DNA of 64,000 bases, taken from positions 1 to 64,000 of the forward strand of contig JBFONU010000004.1 in assembly GCA_040779345.1 (NCBI GenBank). The letters are read 5' to 3'. The translations under genes and the position numbers were made by a program. The notes below the pieces were generated by a model. The model saw nothing but the letters and a program-made list of their open reading frames with translations, was not told where the DNA came from and made no database searches. This DNA is from Thalassotalea_H sp040779345. Its GTDB lineage: Bacteria > Pseudomonadota > Gammaproteobacteria > Enterobacterales > Alteromonadaceae. This document shows positions 51,179-59,722 of the stretch, piece by piece; position 1 is the first letter of the stretch, and the number at the start of each line of letters is the position of its first letter.

Positions 51179-52123
51179 TTAGACTTTTTCAAGCCATTGA
51201 TTAATTTCGATATCCACAGCCATTAATGATTTTAAGGCAATGGGGTCATCGGTAATTTCAAACTCGGTAAGGGGCACTCGTAAGGTCGGGTAATTGAGCT
51301 GATTATTTAAGTGCATTAGCACTTTTACTGGGATTGGGCTTGCCACTTGAAATAATGCACCCACCGCATTGTTCCACACAGGAAATAAACCTTGATGCGC
51401 TCCTGTAATTGCCATTTCAACATATCTGTGGGTAGCTTCTGGCCAAACATTTGCCGCAACCGACACCAAACCTTTTACGCCAGCACCGGCTAGATAAGGC
51501 ATCATTGCATCTTCACCACTATATATTGCCAGTTCAGGGCAGTGCTGAGTAAACGCTAAAAAGGTGTTTAAATCACCGCTCGCTTCTTTCATCGCCCAGC
51601 AGTTTTGGTGATGCTGAATGTTTTTCATTACATCAATAGGAATATTGATACCACTTCGAGAGGGAACGTTGTAGATCATACAAGGATGTTGAGCTTGGTC
51701 TAACAACGTAGAAAACCACTTTGTTAGCCCCACAACGCCCGGCTTTACATAAATAGGCGATGTGAATAAATAGGCTGAAATAGCAAGTTTATTGCATTGC
51801 TTAATCCACGCAAGCTGAGAAGGTAAATTATAGCCCCCAACAGCAACCATAATAGGTACGTTTAATGATAACTCGCAGATAAAAGCAACTATTGATAACT
51901 GCTCATCAGGTGTAAGTGCTAAGCCTTCACCTGTGCTGCCTAACAAGGTAATGCCATTCCCAGCAGCGGCTTGTTGTTGAGCATTTTTTTCTAAGCTTAA
52001 AAAGTCGACATCACCATTGGGTAACATGGGGGTGACAAGCGCAGTCCACAGCCGGATATCATCCACAGCAAAAGTATTAGGTGATTTTGTTTGGCTTTGA
52101 GTAGCCTGATGTTGCTGATTCAT
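51179..52123 (-). CDS. dapA: DapA-like 4-hydroxy-tetrahydrodipicolinate synthase
   Basis: Class I aldolase of the DapA/NAL family, 314 aa, about 20 residues longer than E. coli DapA at the N-terminus. Schiff-base lysine K179 (AMKEASGD), tyrosine Y151 and arginine R156 in CMIYNVPSRSG, and the GSTGEGLALT loop fit DapA, which condenses pyruvate with aspartate semialdehyde. As first gene under a lysine riboswitch, DapA chemistry is more likely than N-acetylneuraminate lyase. The ribosome-binding site is inside a hairpin touching the start codon (52124-52152). Probably a second copy beside a housekeeping dapA elsewhere; the window cannot show that. Confidence 0.88.
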   Translation of the reverse strand: MNQQHQATQSQTKSPNTFAVDDIRLWTALVTPMLPNGDVDFLSLEKNAQQQAAAGNGITLLGSTGEGLALTPDEQLSIVAFICELSLNVPIMVAVGGYNLPSQLAWIKQCNKLAISAYLFTSPIYVKPGVVGLTKWFSTLLDQAQHPCMIYNVPSRSGINIPIDVMKNIQHHQNCWAMKEASGDLNTFLAFTQHCPELAIYSGEDAMMPYLAGAGVKGLVSVAANVWPEATHRYVEMAITGAHQGLFPVWNNAVGALFQVASPIPVKVLMHLNNQLNYPTLRVPLTEFEITDDPIALKSLMAVDIEINQWLEKV

Positions 52124-52152
52124 TTCTCTCGAACTCTATATTGTTCGGAGAA
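52124..52152 (-). promoter_or_regulatory. Ribosome-binding-site hairpin (riboswitch expression platform)
   Basis: On the minus strand TTCTC-CGAAC pairs with GTTCG-(A)-GAGAA, ten pairs with one bulge, directly abutting the dapA-like ATG. The 3' arm contains the purine-rich ribosome-binding site GAGAGAA. This suggests the lysine riboswitch works by hiding or freeing the translation start. Confidence 0.65.
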
Positions 52153-52204
52153 CTTTAAGGCATTTGTAACGCCTCACTACCAGCAAAGTAGAAAAGCTTA
52201 CAAA

Positions 52205-52404
52205 GACCAGAAGCTCTCCACCATTATTACTTTCAGTACCTCGTGGTACCTGAAAAATAGGTGACAATTGTTAGGATTCAACCTAAACAACCGACAATAA
52301 CATCATCAAAAATGTTATTGTCTCGGCGTTAATCTCCATCATTATCAATCACTAGAGTTTGATCTCTTTATGATAACTACCTAGTTAACGCTCCTCTTCT
52401 GGCC
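52205..52404 (-). ncRNA. Lysine riboswitch (L box) of the dapA-dapD-decarboxylase operon
   Basis: Read on the minus strand, the leader opens GGCCAGAAGAGGAGCGUU (52387-52404), nearly identical to the E. coli lysC lysine riboswitch. It continues with AACGCCGAGA, a hairpin (CAATAACAT...ATGTTATTG), TCGGTTGTTTAGGTTGAAT, CCTAACAATTGTCACC, and closes with GGTGGAGAGCTTCTGGTC. The P1 stem pairs GGCCAGAAG (52396-52404) with CTTCTGGTC (52205-52213). All conserved blocks of the L box appear in the right order over 200 nt. Lysine binding would lower expression of the four downstream genes. No intrinsic terminator is seen, consistent with translational control. Confidence 0.93.
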
Positions 52405-52470
52405 CTTTTTCGAAAACTCGCTTTTTGTTTAAAACGCCAAGCAAGTTCACTTAAATAAGGGACATGGTTA

Positions 52471-52488
52471 TTAGAACATTTATTCTAA
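52471..52488. promoter_or_regulatory. Operator-like palindrome
   Basis: TTAGAA-CATTTA-TTCTAA is a perfect 6+6 palindrome upstream of both the riboswitch transcript (minus) and the small gene at 52517 (plus). It could bind a regulator of either; no family is recognised. Confidence 0.35.
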
Positions 52489-52516
52489 CTTTTCGCAACA
52501 AGCGACTTGCAAAGCA

Positions 52517-52765
52517 ATGATGACTAATGATGGCGACTTAAATATCAGTGCCAATGACCTTGCCAAGTTCTTGATTAACATTATTATTGCAGGTGAGTAT
52601 CAAGACACTTTCACTACCAATGCCATCATCAAATACAATATTGTAACGAAAACTGGCACCATTATTTTAATAAACGATGAAGATGAACACTTAGGTGAAG
52701 GTAAAGTCGACGAAATGCTCATGCCGTTAGTATCAACCCCTTATCGCTATAGATTAGGTCAGTAG
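52517..52765 (+). CDS. Small hypothetical acidic protein
   Basis: 82-residue open frame, no family recognised. The sequence is mixed and protein-like (LNISANDLAKFLINIIIAGE, TGTIILINDEDEHLGEGKVD), without signal peptide or cysteine. It has two possible ATG starts at 52517/52520 and no clear ribosome-binding site. It lies alone between the divergent riboswitch leader and the convergent TonB receptor gene. Real gene status is uncertain. Confidence 0.45.
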   Translation: MMTNDGDLNISANDLAKFLINIIIAGEYQDTFTTNAIIKYNIVTKTGTIILINDEDEHLGEGKVDEMLMPLVSTPYRYRLGQ

Positions 52766-52894
52766 CCCCTGGAAACGATCAAAAATGACGATTAACGCAA
52801 AGGCGTGAGTTAATCGTTATCATTTATTTTTAGTTAAGAGAGAGCCTAACTGAGCTCGAGTAATTTAGTATAACTGAATAACCGTCTGTTGAGC

Positions 52895-55021
52895 TTAAAA
52901 ACGATAATTAAGTTCTAACAATAGTTGACGTCCCATTAATGGGTAATCATCGGGTATATTGCCATTACTCGGCTCTTTAGCCTTTTTATCAAGAGCATTT
53001 TTGATTATTAATGAGGCGGATAAATTCGGTAAAATGTTTTTTCTTTCTAGTTTTGTGGTCACCCATGTATAACCCGCTAATTTTTTACGATTATCATTTT
53101 CAGCACGTGCCCGAGCATCAATCCACTTTGCTGAAATATTCCAATTCCATTGTTCTGACATTACCCAGTTCACTCCAACAAACGCCATATTTTCAGGAAT
53201 ATCCTCAACTCGCTTTTTATTTATATTTTCAAGTGAGGTGTAAGAATAATTGGCGTTAACGGTTATATTATCTAAAGGTTTCCACTTAAATAAAATATCT
53301 CCCCCTTCACCTTGGTATTCACCAACATTTTCAGCGACATTACCTTTTTTGACCGGGTCTAAAACAAATTCCACGATATCTTTAGCATGAAAACTATATA
53401 AGCTTGCAGAAATAAACATATTTTCATCAATAAAATATTCAACATTAAAACCCGACTCAAAAGTGTCTACTGTTTCAGGTTGAAGATCAGGGTTACCAAG
53501 TCCTACTGGATTATTCTGCGCATATAATTGTGAAATAGACGGTGATTGAAAGGCACTACCGGCAAATAACTTCACGGTAAAGTCTTTTTTAAATTGCCAA
53601 ATAAGCCCAAGTCTTGGGTTAATTGTAGAGCCAAAATCTGAATAATGGTCATACCTTGCTCCTAAGGTTATTTGAACATCCTCATTGAGCGTCCACTCAT
53701 CTTGCAGAGACAGATAATAAAAGTTGCGATCAATATTAGGCAGATAAATAAAAGGCGTATTAGTCACCGATGTTAATTTTCCATCAACCATAACTTCATT
53801 CCCTTGCAATATGCCCGGTCCGAAATTTTTTCGTTCTCGAGTACGATATGCTAATTTTTCATATCCTACTTCCCAACGAAACAAATGAACGGGGGTAATA
53901 TTCAATAAATGGGTTAAACGTAAGGTTTTAGAATAGCCATAAGGACTTGGTGTGCCTATATAACCATCTTTAAATAGCGTGACAGTGGTAGGGGTAGCAA
54001 AATCAATATTACCACCAGCCCCTATAGGTAATACCGTCCCAGCAGGAAAAACATACAAAAATGAATTAACATCCTGATCTTTATAGCTAAAAACAGATTT
54101 CAAAGAGCCTGTAACGTACTCACTGAAATCATATTTCACTCGGTAGTCATTATAATGTACAGATGCGCTTCCTTGAGTATCAAGTGCTTGTGCAATACCT
54201 CCAGCTACCCCTAAATCAAAGTTTCGCCAAGTGAAAAACTCAACACTGGCATTACGCCATTGCAACTTGGTATTGGCGGTAAAAATTTGATAATGCTCAT
54301 CATAAACACCAGGGGCATTAGAAGCCTTAGTGCCAAAAACACTATCCAATGTAGATTGCAAATCAGAAGACACTATTTTTTCATCATCATCGGCGCTTTC
54401 AATATAATCAAAAGAAAATTGTATTTTAGCTTCACCTAGTGAAAATTTATGCCGGCCATTAAGCTCGTAACTGTCAAAACTTCCGACACGACCACCGATA
54501 GACGAGACCATATCATCAGAGTTATACGACACTAAATTGATAATCCCAGCAAAAGCATCGGCTCCATAAACTGCGGAGCCAGGGCCTTTTATAACTTCAA
54601 TTCGTTTAAAAGAGGTTAAAGGTAAATGAAAACCATTAAATAGCCCATTGCTTTGCAAAGAACTCATTGGCTCACCATCAATTAATAACTTAATTTTTGA
54701 TGATGCATCACCAGATAACCCACGAAAAACAAACTCTTGATGATGATATTGAAAAGTTCTTGAAATATGTACACCTGGCACTATTTTTAGTACCTCCGAA
54801 AGGGTAGTCGCTCCCATCGCCCGCCACTCTTCATTCATAATAACGGTAACATTGGCAGGCGCTTGATTTGATTTTTGCTCAAAACCAGAAGCCGCAGTAA
54901 CAACGGTAAGTTGCCCTAACTCAGCAAGACTAAGTTCAAAAATAGAGTCGAGATTATTGCCGTGACTAGTCGCCGTAAAAAGTGTAGAGAGTATCAAAAG
55001 AGGTTTTATTATTTTTGTCAT
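52895..55021 (-). CDS. TonB-dependent outer-membrane receptor
   Basis: Outer-membrane active transporter, 708 aa. Signal peptide to about residue 20, then the plug domain (about 35-155: NVTVIMNEEWRAMGATTLSE, VFRGLSGDASSKIKLLIDGE, FKRIEVIKGPGSAVYGADAF) and a 22-strand barrel ending LLLELNYRF with terminal phenylalanine. Substrate unknown: the sequence does not reveal siderophore, cobalamin or glycan specificity, and no Fur box or B12 riboswitch is seen in the 208 bases upstream. B12 import would suit the B12-dependent NrdJ, but that is only a possibility. Confidence 0.93.
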   Translation of the reverse strand: MTKIIKPLLILSTLFTATSHGNNLDSIFELSLAELGQLTVVTAASGFEQKSNQAPANVTVIMNEEWRAMGATTLSEVLKIVPGVHISRTFQYHHQEFVFRGLSGDASSKIKLLIDGEPMSSLQSNGLFNGFHLPLTSFKRIEVIKGPGSAVYGADAFAGIINLVSYNSDDMVSSIGGRVGSFDSYELNGRHKFSLGEAKIQFSFDYIESADDDEKIVSSDLQSTLDSVFGTKASNAPGVYDEHYQIFTANTKLQWRNASVEFFTWRNFDLGVAGGIAQALDTQGSASVHYNDYRVKYDFSEYVTGSLKSVFSYKDQDVNSFLYVFPAGTVLPIGAGGNIDFATPTTVTLFKDGYIGTPSPYGYSKTLRLTHLLNITPVHLFRWEVGYEKLAYRTRERKNFGPGILQGNEVMVDGKLTSVTNTPFIYLPNIDRNFYYLSLQDEWTLNEDVQITLGARYDHYSDFGSTINPRLGLIWQFKKDFTVKLFAGSAFQSPSISQLYAQNNPVGLGNPDLQPETVDTFESGFNVEYFIDENMFISASLYSFHAKDIVEFVLDPVKKGNVAENVGEYQGEGGDILFKWKPLDNITVNANYSYTSLENINKKRVEDIPENMAFVGVNWVMSEQWNWNISAKWIDARARAENDNRKKLAGYTWVTTKLERKNILPNLSASLIIKNALDKKAKEPSNGNIPDDYPLMGRQLLLELNYRF

Positions 55022-55229
55022 GACTATTTTATCGCTACTATTTTATCGTTTCGAGTATTGATTTTTAAATTGTAAGTATAGGTCAAAGTTAAAGAAATCA
55101 ATGAATGTAGATAATAAACACAACTTAACTTAACTCGCTAAAGTAAAGCCGTATCAACAAAGTATTATATGACACCCTTCAACATTCCCCTTACATTTTC
55201 GGTGTTCATTGTTGAATAACTTCAAATTA

Positions 55230-56555
55230 TCAGCCTTTGGAAACTTTAGCCTGTGAAGTAGGTGAATTATTTATCATTGCTTGTTCTATTTGCACAAGAC
55301 GGTCTTGCCCCCAGCAACTGATGTCATCATATTTAAAACATGGTACGCCCCATAGGCCTAGTTGCTCTAGCTCAGCTTGATGAGTGTCAGACCATTGTTG
55401 CCAATCATTCTCCTTGGCGTGCTCCAATGCTTGGTTATAGTCGAGACCAATATCGTGACAAATAGTTTGAATAACATGAGATTGTGCAACATCAAGGTTT
55501 TTCACATAAATAGCTTCAAAAGTGGCTTCTATAAAAGCGACTGATTTATTGTTTTTTTCTGCGTAACTGAAAATTTGATAACAATTGACAATGCCTTGTC
55601 CAATAGGATCGTTATAAGCCCTGAAAGGAATATGAGCCAATTTTGCTTCACGATTGGCATCAATATAAGTATATCGCATTTTACTTATTGGAACATTCAA
55701 ACCACGCATTACCATTGGAACAACAGGCTTGATCACCATAGGTACTTGGTACTTTTGCGCTAACTTTTTCACCTTAATAAAGCCTAAATATGAATACGGA
55801 CTCCTTAACGAAATATAGACTTCACAAACATGAGTATTGTGCAATTGTATAGGCGCTTTTTCTTCTGATGACTCTACCGCTGTTACCGAACAACAAGCAA
55901 GCTGATTCGCATGATACTTACTCTTGTCATTCGTTAAATTTAAACCTAGCTTTGTTAGTCTATCTTCTAAGAAAAAAAGTCTATCAATACCAATAAACCA
56001 ATCACCAGCAAAAAAAATCGCCGCGGATAAATAATGGCCTTTTCTGATCAATCGCTGTTGGTTTTTAATTTGAAAATTAATCACCGGCGTTGAAGTACTA
56101 TAAAACTCAGTAAACTCACCAAACCATGTTTGATAAAAAATGTTCTCTGCACTTTCTACGGTTTTAGGACTCAACTGCCAAATTTGTTGCCCTGTCAGTA
56201 ACGCTTTGGCTGTAGGCAGCGATGAGATCGATTTTAGCCCATATTGTTTCGAAATATAATTGGCATCATTTAACGCCCAATTCCTCATCAATTTAGGATG
56301 AATCGTCACGCCTGGCACCGCTTTATAAACAAGGTATAATTTGAATTTGATAGCAAAGCGCTGCTCAATATCAGCAAGCACTTGTACCAGCATAAAACTA
56401 TGAGGATCATTTAACGCTAAATAAACTTCTACTATAGGTTTATCTGAGAATAGACTAGGCCAATAAAGGTGTTTAATAGATAAAAACAATACCCTTAACT
56501 GACTTCTAAACCAGGCGGCTTTTATCTTGGTGATGAATTTTGATGTAATAATCAT
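55230..56555 (-). CDS. Tandem HCCA-isomerase / DsbA-like thioredoxin-fold protein
   Basis: 441 aa made of two related domains. The C-terminal half (about 235-430) is a typical 2-hydroxychromene-2-carboxylate isomerase / kappa-GST domain: VCEVYISLRSPYSYLGFIKV with the catalytic serine motif SPYSY, a helical insertion, and GLWGVPCFKYDDISCWGQDR. The N-terminal half (about 35-220) has the same start (VEVYLALNDPHSFMLVQVLA) with the serine motif changed to DPHSF, so it may be inactive. No signal peptide. Substrate unknown, perhaps a glutathione conjugate. Usual family members have a single domain of about 200 aa. Confidence 0.85.
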   Translation of the reverse strand: MIITSKFITKIKAAWFRSQLRVLFLSIKHLYWPSLFSDKPIVEVYLALNDPHSFMLVQVLADIEQRFAIKFKLYLVYKAVPGVTIHPKLMRNWALNDANYISKQYGLKSISSLPTAKALLTGQQIWQLSPKTVESAENIFYQTWFGEFTEFYSTSTPVINFQIKNQQRLIRKGHYLSAAIFFAGDWFIGIDRLFFLEDRLTKLGLNLTNDKSKYHANQLACCSVTAVESSEEKAPIQLHNTHVCEVYISLRSPYSYLGFIKVKKLAQKYQVPMVIKPVVPMVMRGLNVPISKMRYTYIDANREAKLAHIPFRAYNDPIGQGIVNCYQIFSYAEKNNKSVAFIEATFEAIYVKNLDVAQSHVIQTICHDIGLDYNQALEHAKENDWQQWSDTHQAELEQLGLWGVPCFKYDDISCWGQDRLVQIEQAMINNSPTSQAKVSKG

Positions 56556-56719
56556 TTCCTCAGGGGGATCACGTTACAGATACCCCCTAAAAATAATAGC
56601 TTGAGCACTTATGTTTTATTGGTGATAACAGCATCTTATTGTAGAATGCTTTCATATTATGACATAAATGAATGATAGATGACTTACACGATTTTGTATG
56701 CATTTATTCAGGTAACCCA

Positions 56720-57757
56720 ATGTATTTAAGTAATTTAAGCTTAGTTTTATTACGTAATGATGATTTGTTAGTTGCAAAGTCCTCATTGTTAGTCAATATG
56801 CCCAATGACGAATTATCCACTCGCTTAAAAAAGTTAAACCCAAAGGGTGAGTTAACCTATTTTGACAACAACTACGAATTACACTGCCAGCACCAACAAA
56901 GTAGTGATAACAAATGTATTTTCGCCAGTCATTACCAAGAAGATGTTGTGCATGATTTAGTTATTATTCATTTTCCAAAAAGTAAAAAGGAATTGTTATT
57001 TACCCTGGCAATGCTTGCTGCCTCAACAAATGAAAATACAAAAGTTTTATTTGTTGGTGAGAATAAAGGCGGCATCAAGTCTATTGAAAAGCTAGTTAAC
57101 GAGCAAACGCTATTTTGCGATAAAATTGATGCAGCGAAACACTGTTTACTCTTTGAAGCTAGATTAAAAAATCAAGATATGGCCTTTATTCTCGATGATT
57201 GGTTTCATTACTATGACGTCAACATTGATGAGTTATCATTTAAAATAGCGGCCTTACCTGGAGTATTTAGCCAAGCAAAACTAGATATTGGCAGTAAAGT
57301 ATTATTAGAAAACTTAACACAACCAATGTCTGGTGAAGTACTTGATTTTGGTTGTGGTGCAGGGGTGATTGCCTGTTATATTGGTTTAAAAAATAAAAAT
57401 GCTCGTTTAACTTTAGCGGATGTAAGTGCATTAGCGCTGACATCTTCAGAAAAAACACTTGCGATAAATAACCTCGAAGGGACAACCGTAGCCACCAATA
57501 GTTTGTCTAATATTAACGGAATGTTCCAATACGTTATTTCAAATCCTCCGTTCCACCAAGGTATAAAAACCCATTATATCGCCACAGAAAACTTTTTATC
57601 CGGTATAAAAAAACACCTTGAAAAACAAGGTATTTTAACAATAGTTGCGAATAGCTTCCTGAAATATCAACCGATTATGGAACAATCTATTGGAAAAACT
57701 GAAAAGTTATGTCAACAACAAGGCTTTACTATTTATTCAAGCAAAAAGGCTAACTAA
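56720..57757 (+). CDS. rsmC: 16S rRNA m2G1207 methyltransferase RsmC
   Basis: Methylates G1207 of 16S rRNA. 345 aa from the ATG at 56720 (AGG 8 bases upstream; E. coli RsmC has 343); an earlier ATG at 56672 adds 16 residues. The N-terminal half is the degenerate methyltransferase-like domain (LLFTLAMLAASTNENTKVLF). The C-terminal half is catalytic: LDFGCGAGVIACYIG (SAM motif I), LTLADVSALAL and the catalytic NPPFHQG. Monocistronic, divergent from the isomerase-like gene. Confidence 0.94.
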   Translation: MYLSNLSLVLLRNDDLLVAKSSLLVNMPNDELSTRLKKLNPKGELTYFDNNYELHCQHQQSSDNKCIFASHYQEDVVHDLVIIHFPKSKKELLFTLAMLAASTNENTKVLFVGENKGGIKSIEKLVNEQTLFCDKIDAAKHCLLFEARLKNQDMAFILDDWFHYYDVNIDELSFKIAALPGVFSQAKLDIGSKVLLENLTQPMSGEVLDFGCGAGVIACYIGLKNKNARLTLADVSALALTSSEKTLAINNLEGTTVATNSLSNINGMFQYVISNPPFHQGIKTHYIATENFLSGIKKHLEKQGILTIVANSFLKYQPIMEQSIGKTEKLCQQQGFTIYSSKKAN

Positions 57758-57888
57758 CCAGTCATACTAAATCTAGATATGATGGTATTTATAATCGTGG
57801 ATTATACTTAATTAGGTAACTTGTGTTGAAATCTGTTAACTTATCAATAATGATTTAACTAATTGTTATAAATGTTCAATTACCCTAT

Positions 57889-59520
57889 ATGCAGATAAAA
57901 AATAAAATACACTCAATTCGGCGTCCAATTCTCTCTACAGTGCTTGGGTTTTTATTTATATTTGTTTCAATAGCCTTTTATTATATTGCCACAACATTCT
58001 TAAATGAATCAAAGCTGCAACACGAACAGAATATTATCAATTGGGGAAGGTACATCGCTCAAATTAGTACTCCTGATATTCAAAGTAATAACATTAATGA
58101 ACTCAACAAAAAACTCGATAGTTTCAAGTCTGTTACCTCCATTCAATATATCGACATTTATAAAAAGCACCCTAATCATTTCGGTATATTTTCAAGCTAC
58201 AACTTTAAAATGAGTGGCTCAGTAACAAATAATACCAGCAGAATAAGCGAACAAAATAAAGCCTTATATGCCACGCCTTACTTTGAAAATGACATTGTTC
58301 ATTACGTCACACCAATCATGTTTAACAATGATCAAATTGGTTTCGTTTATATTCAATTAGATACTCATTCGGGGGTTACTTTTAGTACTCGTTTATTTAT
58401 TGTGTTAATTATTTTATTTTTTGTTCTGTTAGCTTCGGTGGTTTTTATTAGTTTCAGGTTAGAAAATATCATTACTGCGCCTTTAAGAGAAATTAATGCC
58501 GATATTTTGCATATCTCACAAACCAAAGATTATTCGGTAACCTTAAAACCTATGCCGTATAAAGAAGCTGATTCTTTAGCGCGAAGTATTAATAATTTAT
58601 TAAGTAGGACAGAGCGCCATATCACTCAACTAGGCGTTGCAGAACAACAAAGTTTAATGTTAAACATTGAACTTGAAGATAAAGTAAATAAAAGAACTGA
58701 AGCTCTCAAAGATTCCAATCAAGAGTTATTATCCACCCTTGAGAAATTGCATCAATTTCAAGGGCAGTTAGTAGAAAGTGAAAAAATGGCCTCTCTTGGT
58801 GATATGGTTGCTGGTGTGGCACATGAGGTAAATACGCCAATAGGTCTTGGCGTTACCGCATCAACATTATTGTCTGATCGCTTGAATGAAATCAAAACCT
58901 CTTTTGACGATAAAACCTTAAAATCCAGTCAACTAAAACGCTTTTTAAATGAAGGACAAGAAAACGTAGGGATTATTTACCGCAACTTAAAACGAGCCGC
59001 GGAACTCATTTCAAGCTTTAAAAAGGTGGCGGTTGATCAGTCTTCTGAAGATTTTAGAGAATTCAATTTCGATGAATTTTTACAAGAGCTTTTGGTCACC
59101 CTTGGTCCTCAAATTAAAGATACACCTTATCAAATAAACTTGAATTGCCCTAAAGATCTCATTATTGTCAGTAAGCCGGGTCCTATCAATCAAATAATGT
59201 TTAATCTCATTCTTAATTCAATCATTCATGGTTTTGATCATCGAGAACATGGTGAAATTGACATTACAGTGATGAAATTAGGTGAACAACTTAATATCAT
59301 TTATCAAGATGATGGAGTAGGTATTGCCCCATCAATTAAAGATAAGATATTCGAACCCTTTACCACAACAAAAAGAGGTGAAGGTGGCAGTGGTTTAGGA
59401 TTACACTTAGTTTATAACCTTGTAACACAAGCCCTTGGTGGTAGTATACGTTTAGATAGCGAACCTGAGAAAGGGGCTGTTTTCGAAATAAACTTCCCGA
59501 TCAGTGAGCAGTTACTGTAA
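57889..59520 (+). CDS. Membrane sensor histidine kinase (HAMP, HisKA, HATPase)
   Basis: Two-component sensor, 543 aa. Helix 1 (about 13-38) and helix 2 (about 168-190) bracket a periplasmic domain of about 130 residues; HAMP follows (about 190-245), then a coiled coil (250-300). The H-box is GVAHEVNTPIGLGV with phospho-histidine H312; the ATPase domain has the N-box LILNSIIHGF, the G1 box DDGVGIAP and the G2 box GSGLGLHLV. No receiver or Hpt domain. It has no partner regulator of its own; the next gene is arcA, 202 bases on with its own promoter. Its ligand is unknown. Confidence 0.92.
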   Translation: MQIKNKIHSIRRPILSTVLGFLFIFVSIAFYYIATTFLNESKLQHEQNIINWGRYIAQISTPDIQSNNINELNKKLDSFKSVTSIQYIDIYKKHPNHFGIFSSYNFKMSGSVTNNTSRISEQNKALYATPYFENDIVHYVTPIMFNNDQIGFVYIQLDTHSGVTFSTRLFIVLIILFFVLLASVVFISFRLENIITAPLREINADILHISQTKDYSVTLKPMPYKEADSLARSINNLLSRTERHITQLGVAEQQSLMLNIELEDKVNKRTEALKDSNQELLSTLEKLHQFQGQLVESEKMASLGDMVAGVAHEVNTPIGLGVTASTLLSDRLNEIKTSFDDKTLKSSQLKRFLNEGQENVGIIYRNLKRAAELISSFKKVAVDQSSEDFREFNFDEFLQELLVTLGPQIKDTPYQINLNCPKDLIIVSKPGPINQIMFNLILNSIIHGFDHREHGEIDITVMKLGEQLNIIYQDDGVGIAPSIKDKIFEPFTTTKRGEGGSGLGLHLVYNLVTQALGGSIRLDSEPEKGAVFEINFPISEQLL

Positions 59521-59599
59521 TGTTTTCTATTCCCCACTCGCCCTCTTCAGCAATATTAGCGCTACAGCCACTTAAGTAGTAATTGTTTTTTTAACATAG

Positions 59600-59640
59600 G
59601 TTATATAACATGTAATTTTATTGCTATTAACATATGTTAA
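59600..59640. promoter_or_regulatory. Palindromic sites upstream of arcA
   Basis: GTTATATAAC (59600-59609) and TTAACATATGTTAA (59627-59640) are perfect palindromes in the 202-bp arcA upstream region. The second contains GTTA repeats like ArcA boxes, at 10-bp rather than the usual 11-bp spacing. A -10 candidate TATACT lies downstream near 59661. They may serve autoregulation. Confidence 0.35.
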
Positions 59641-59722
59641 CTGTAGGTATCGAAAAACCTGCTATACTGCATATTATTAGTATTATCATTACATTAAAGT
59701 ATTTTTTTACTGGAAACTGAGC

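Noticed and set aside
52205..52404. T-box or cobalamin riboswitch in the dapA leader
   Set aside because: The conserved blocks (CCAGAAGAGG, GCCGAG, TTGAAT, TTGTCACC) are those of the lysine L box.
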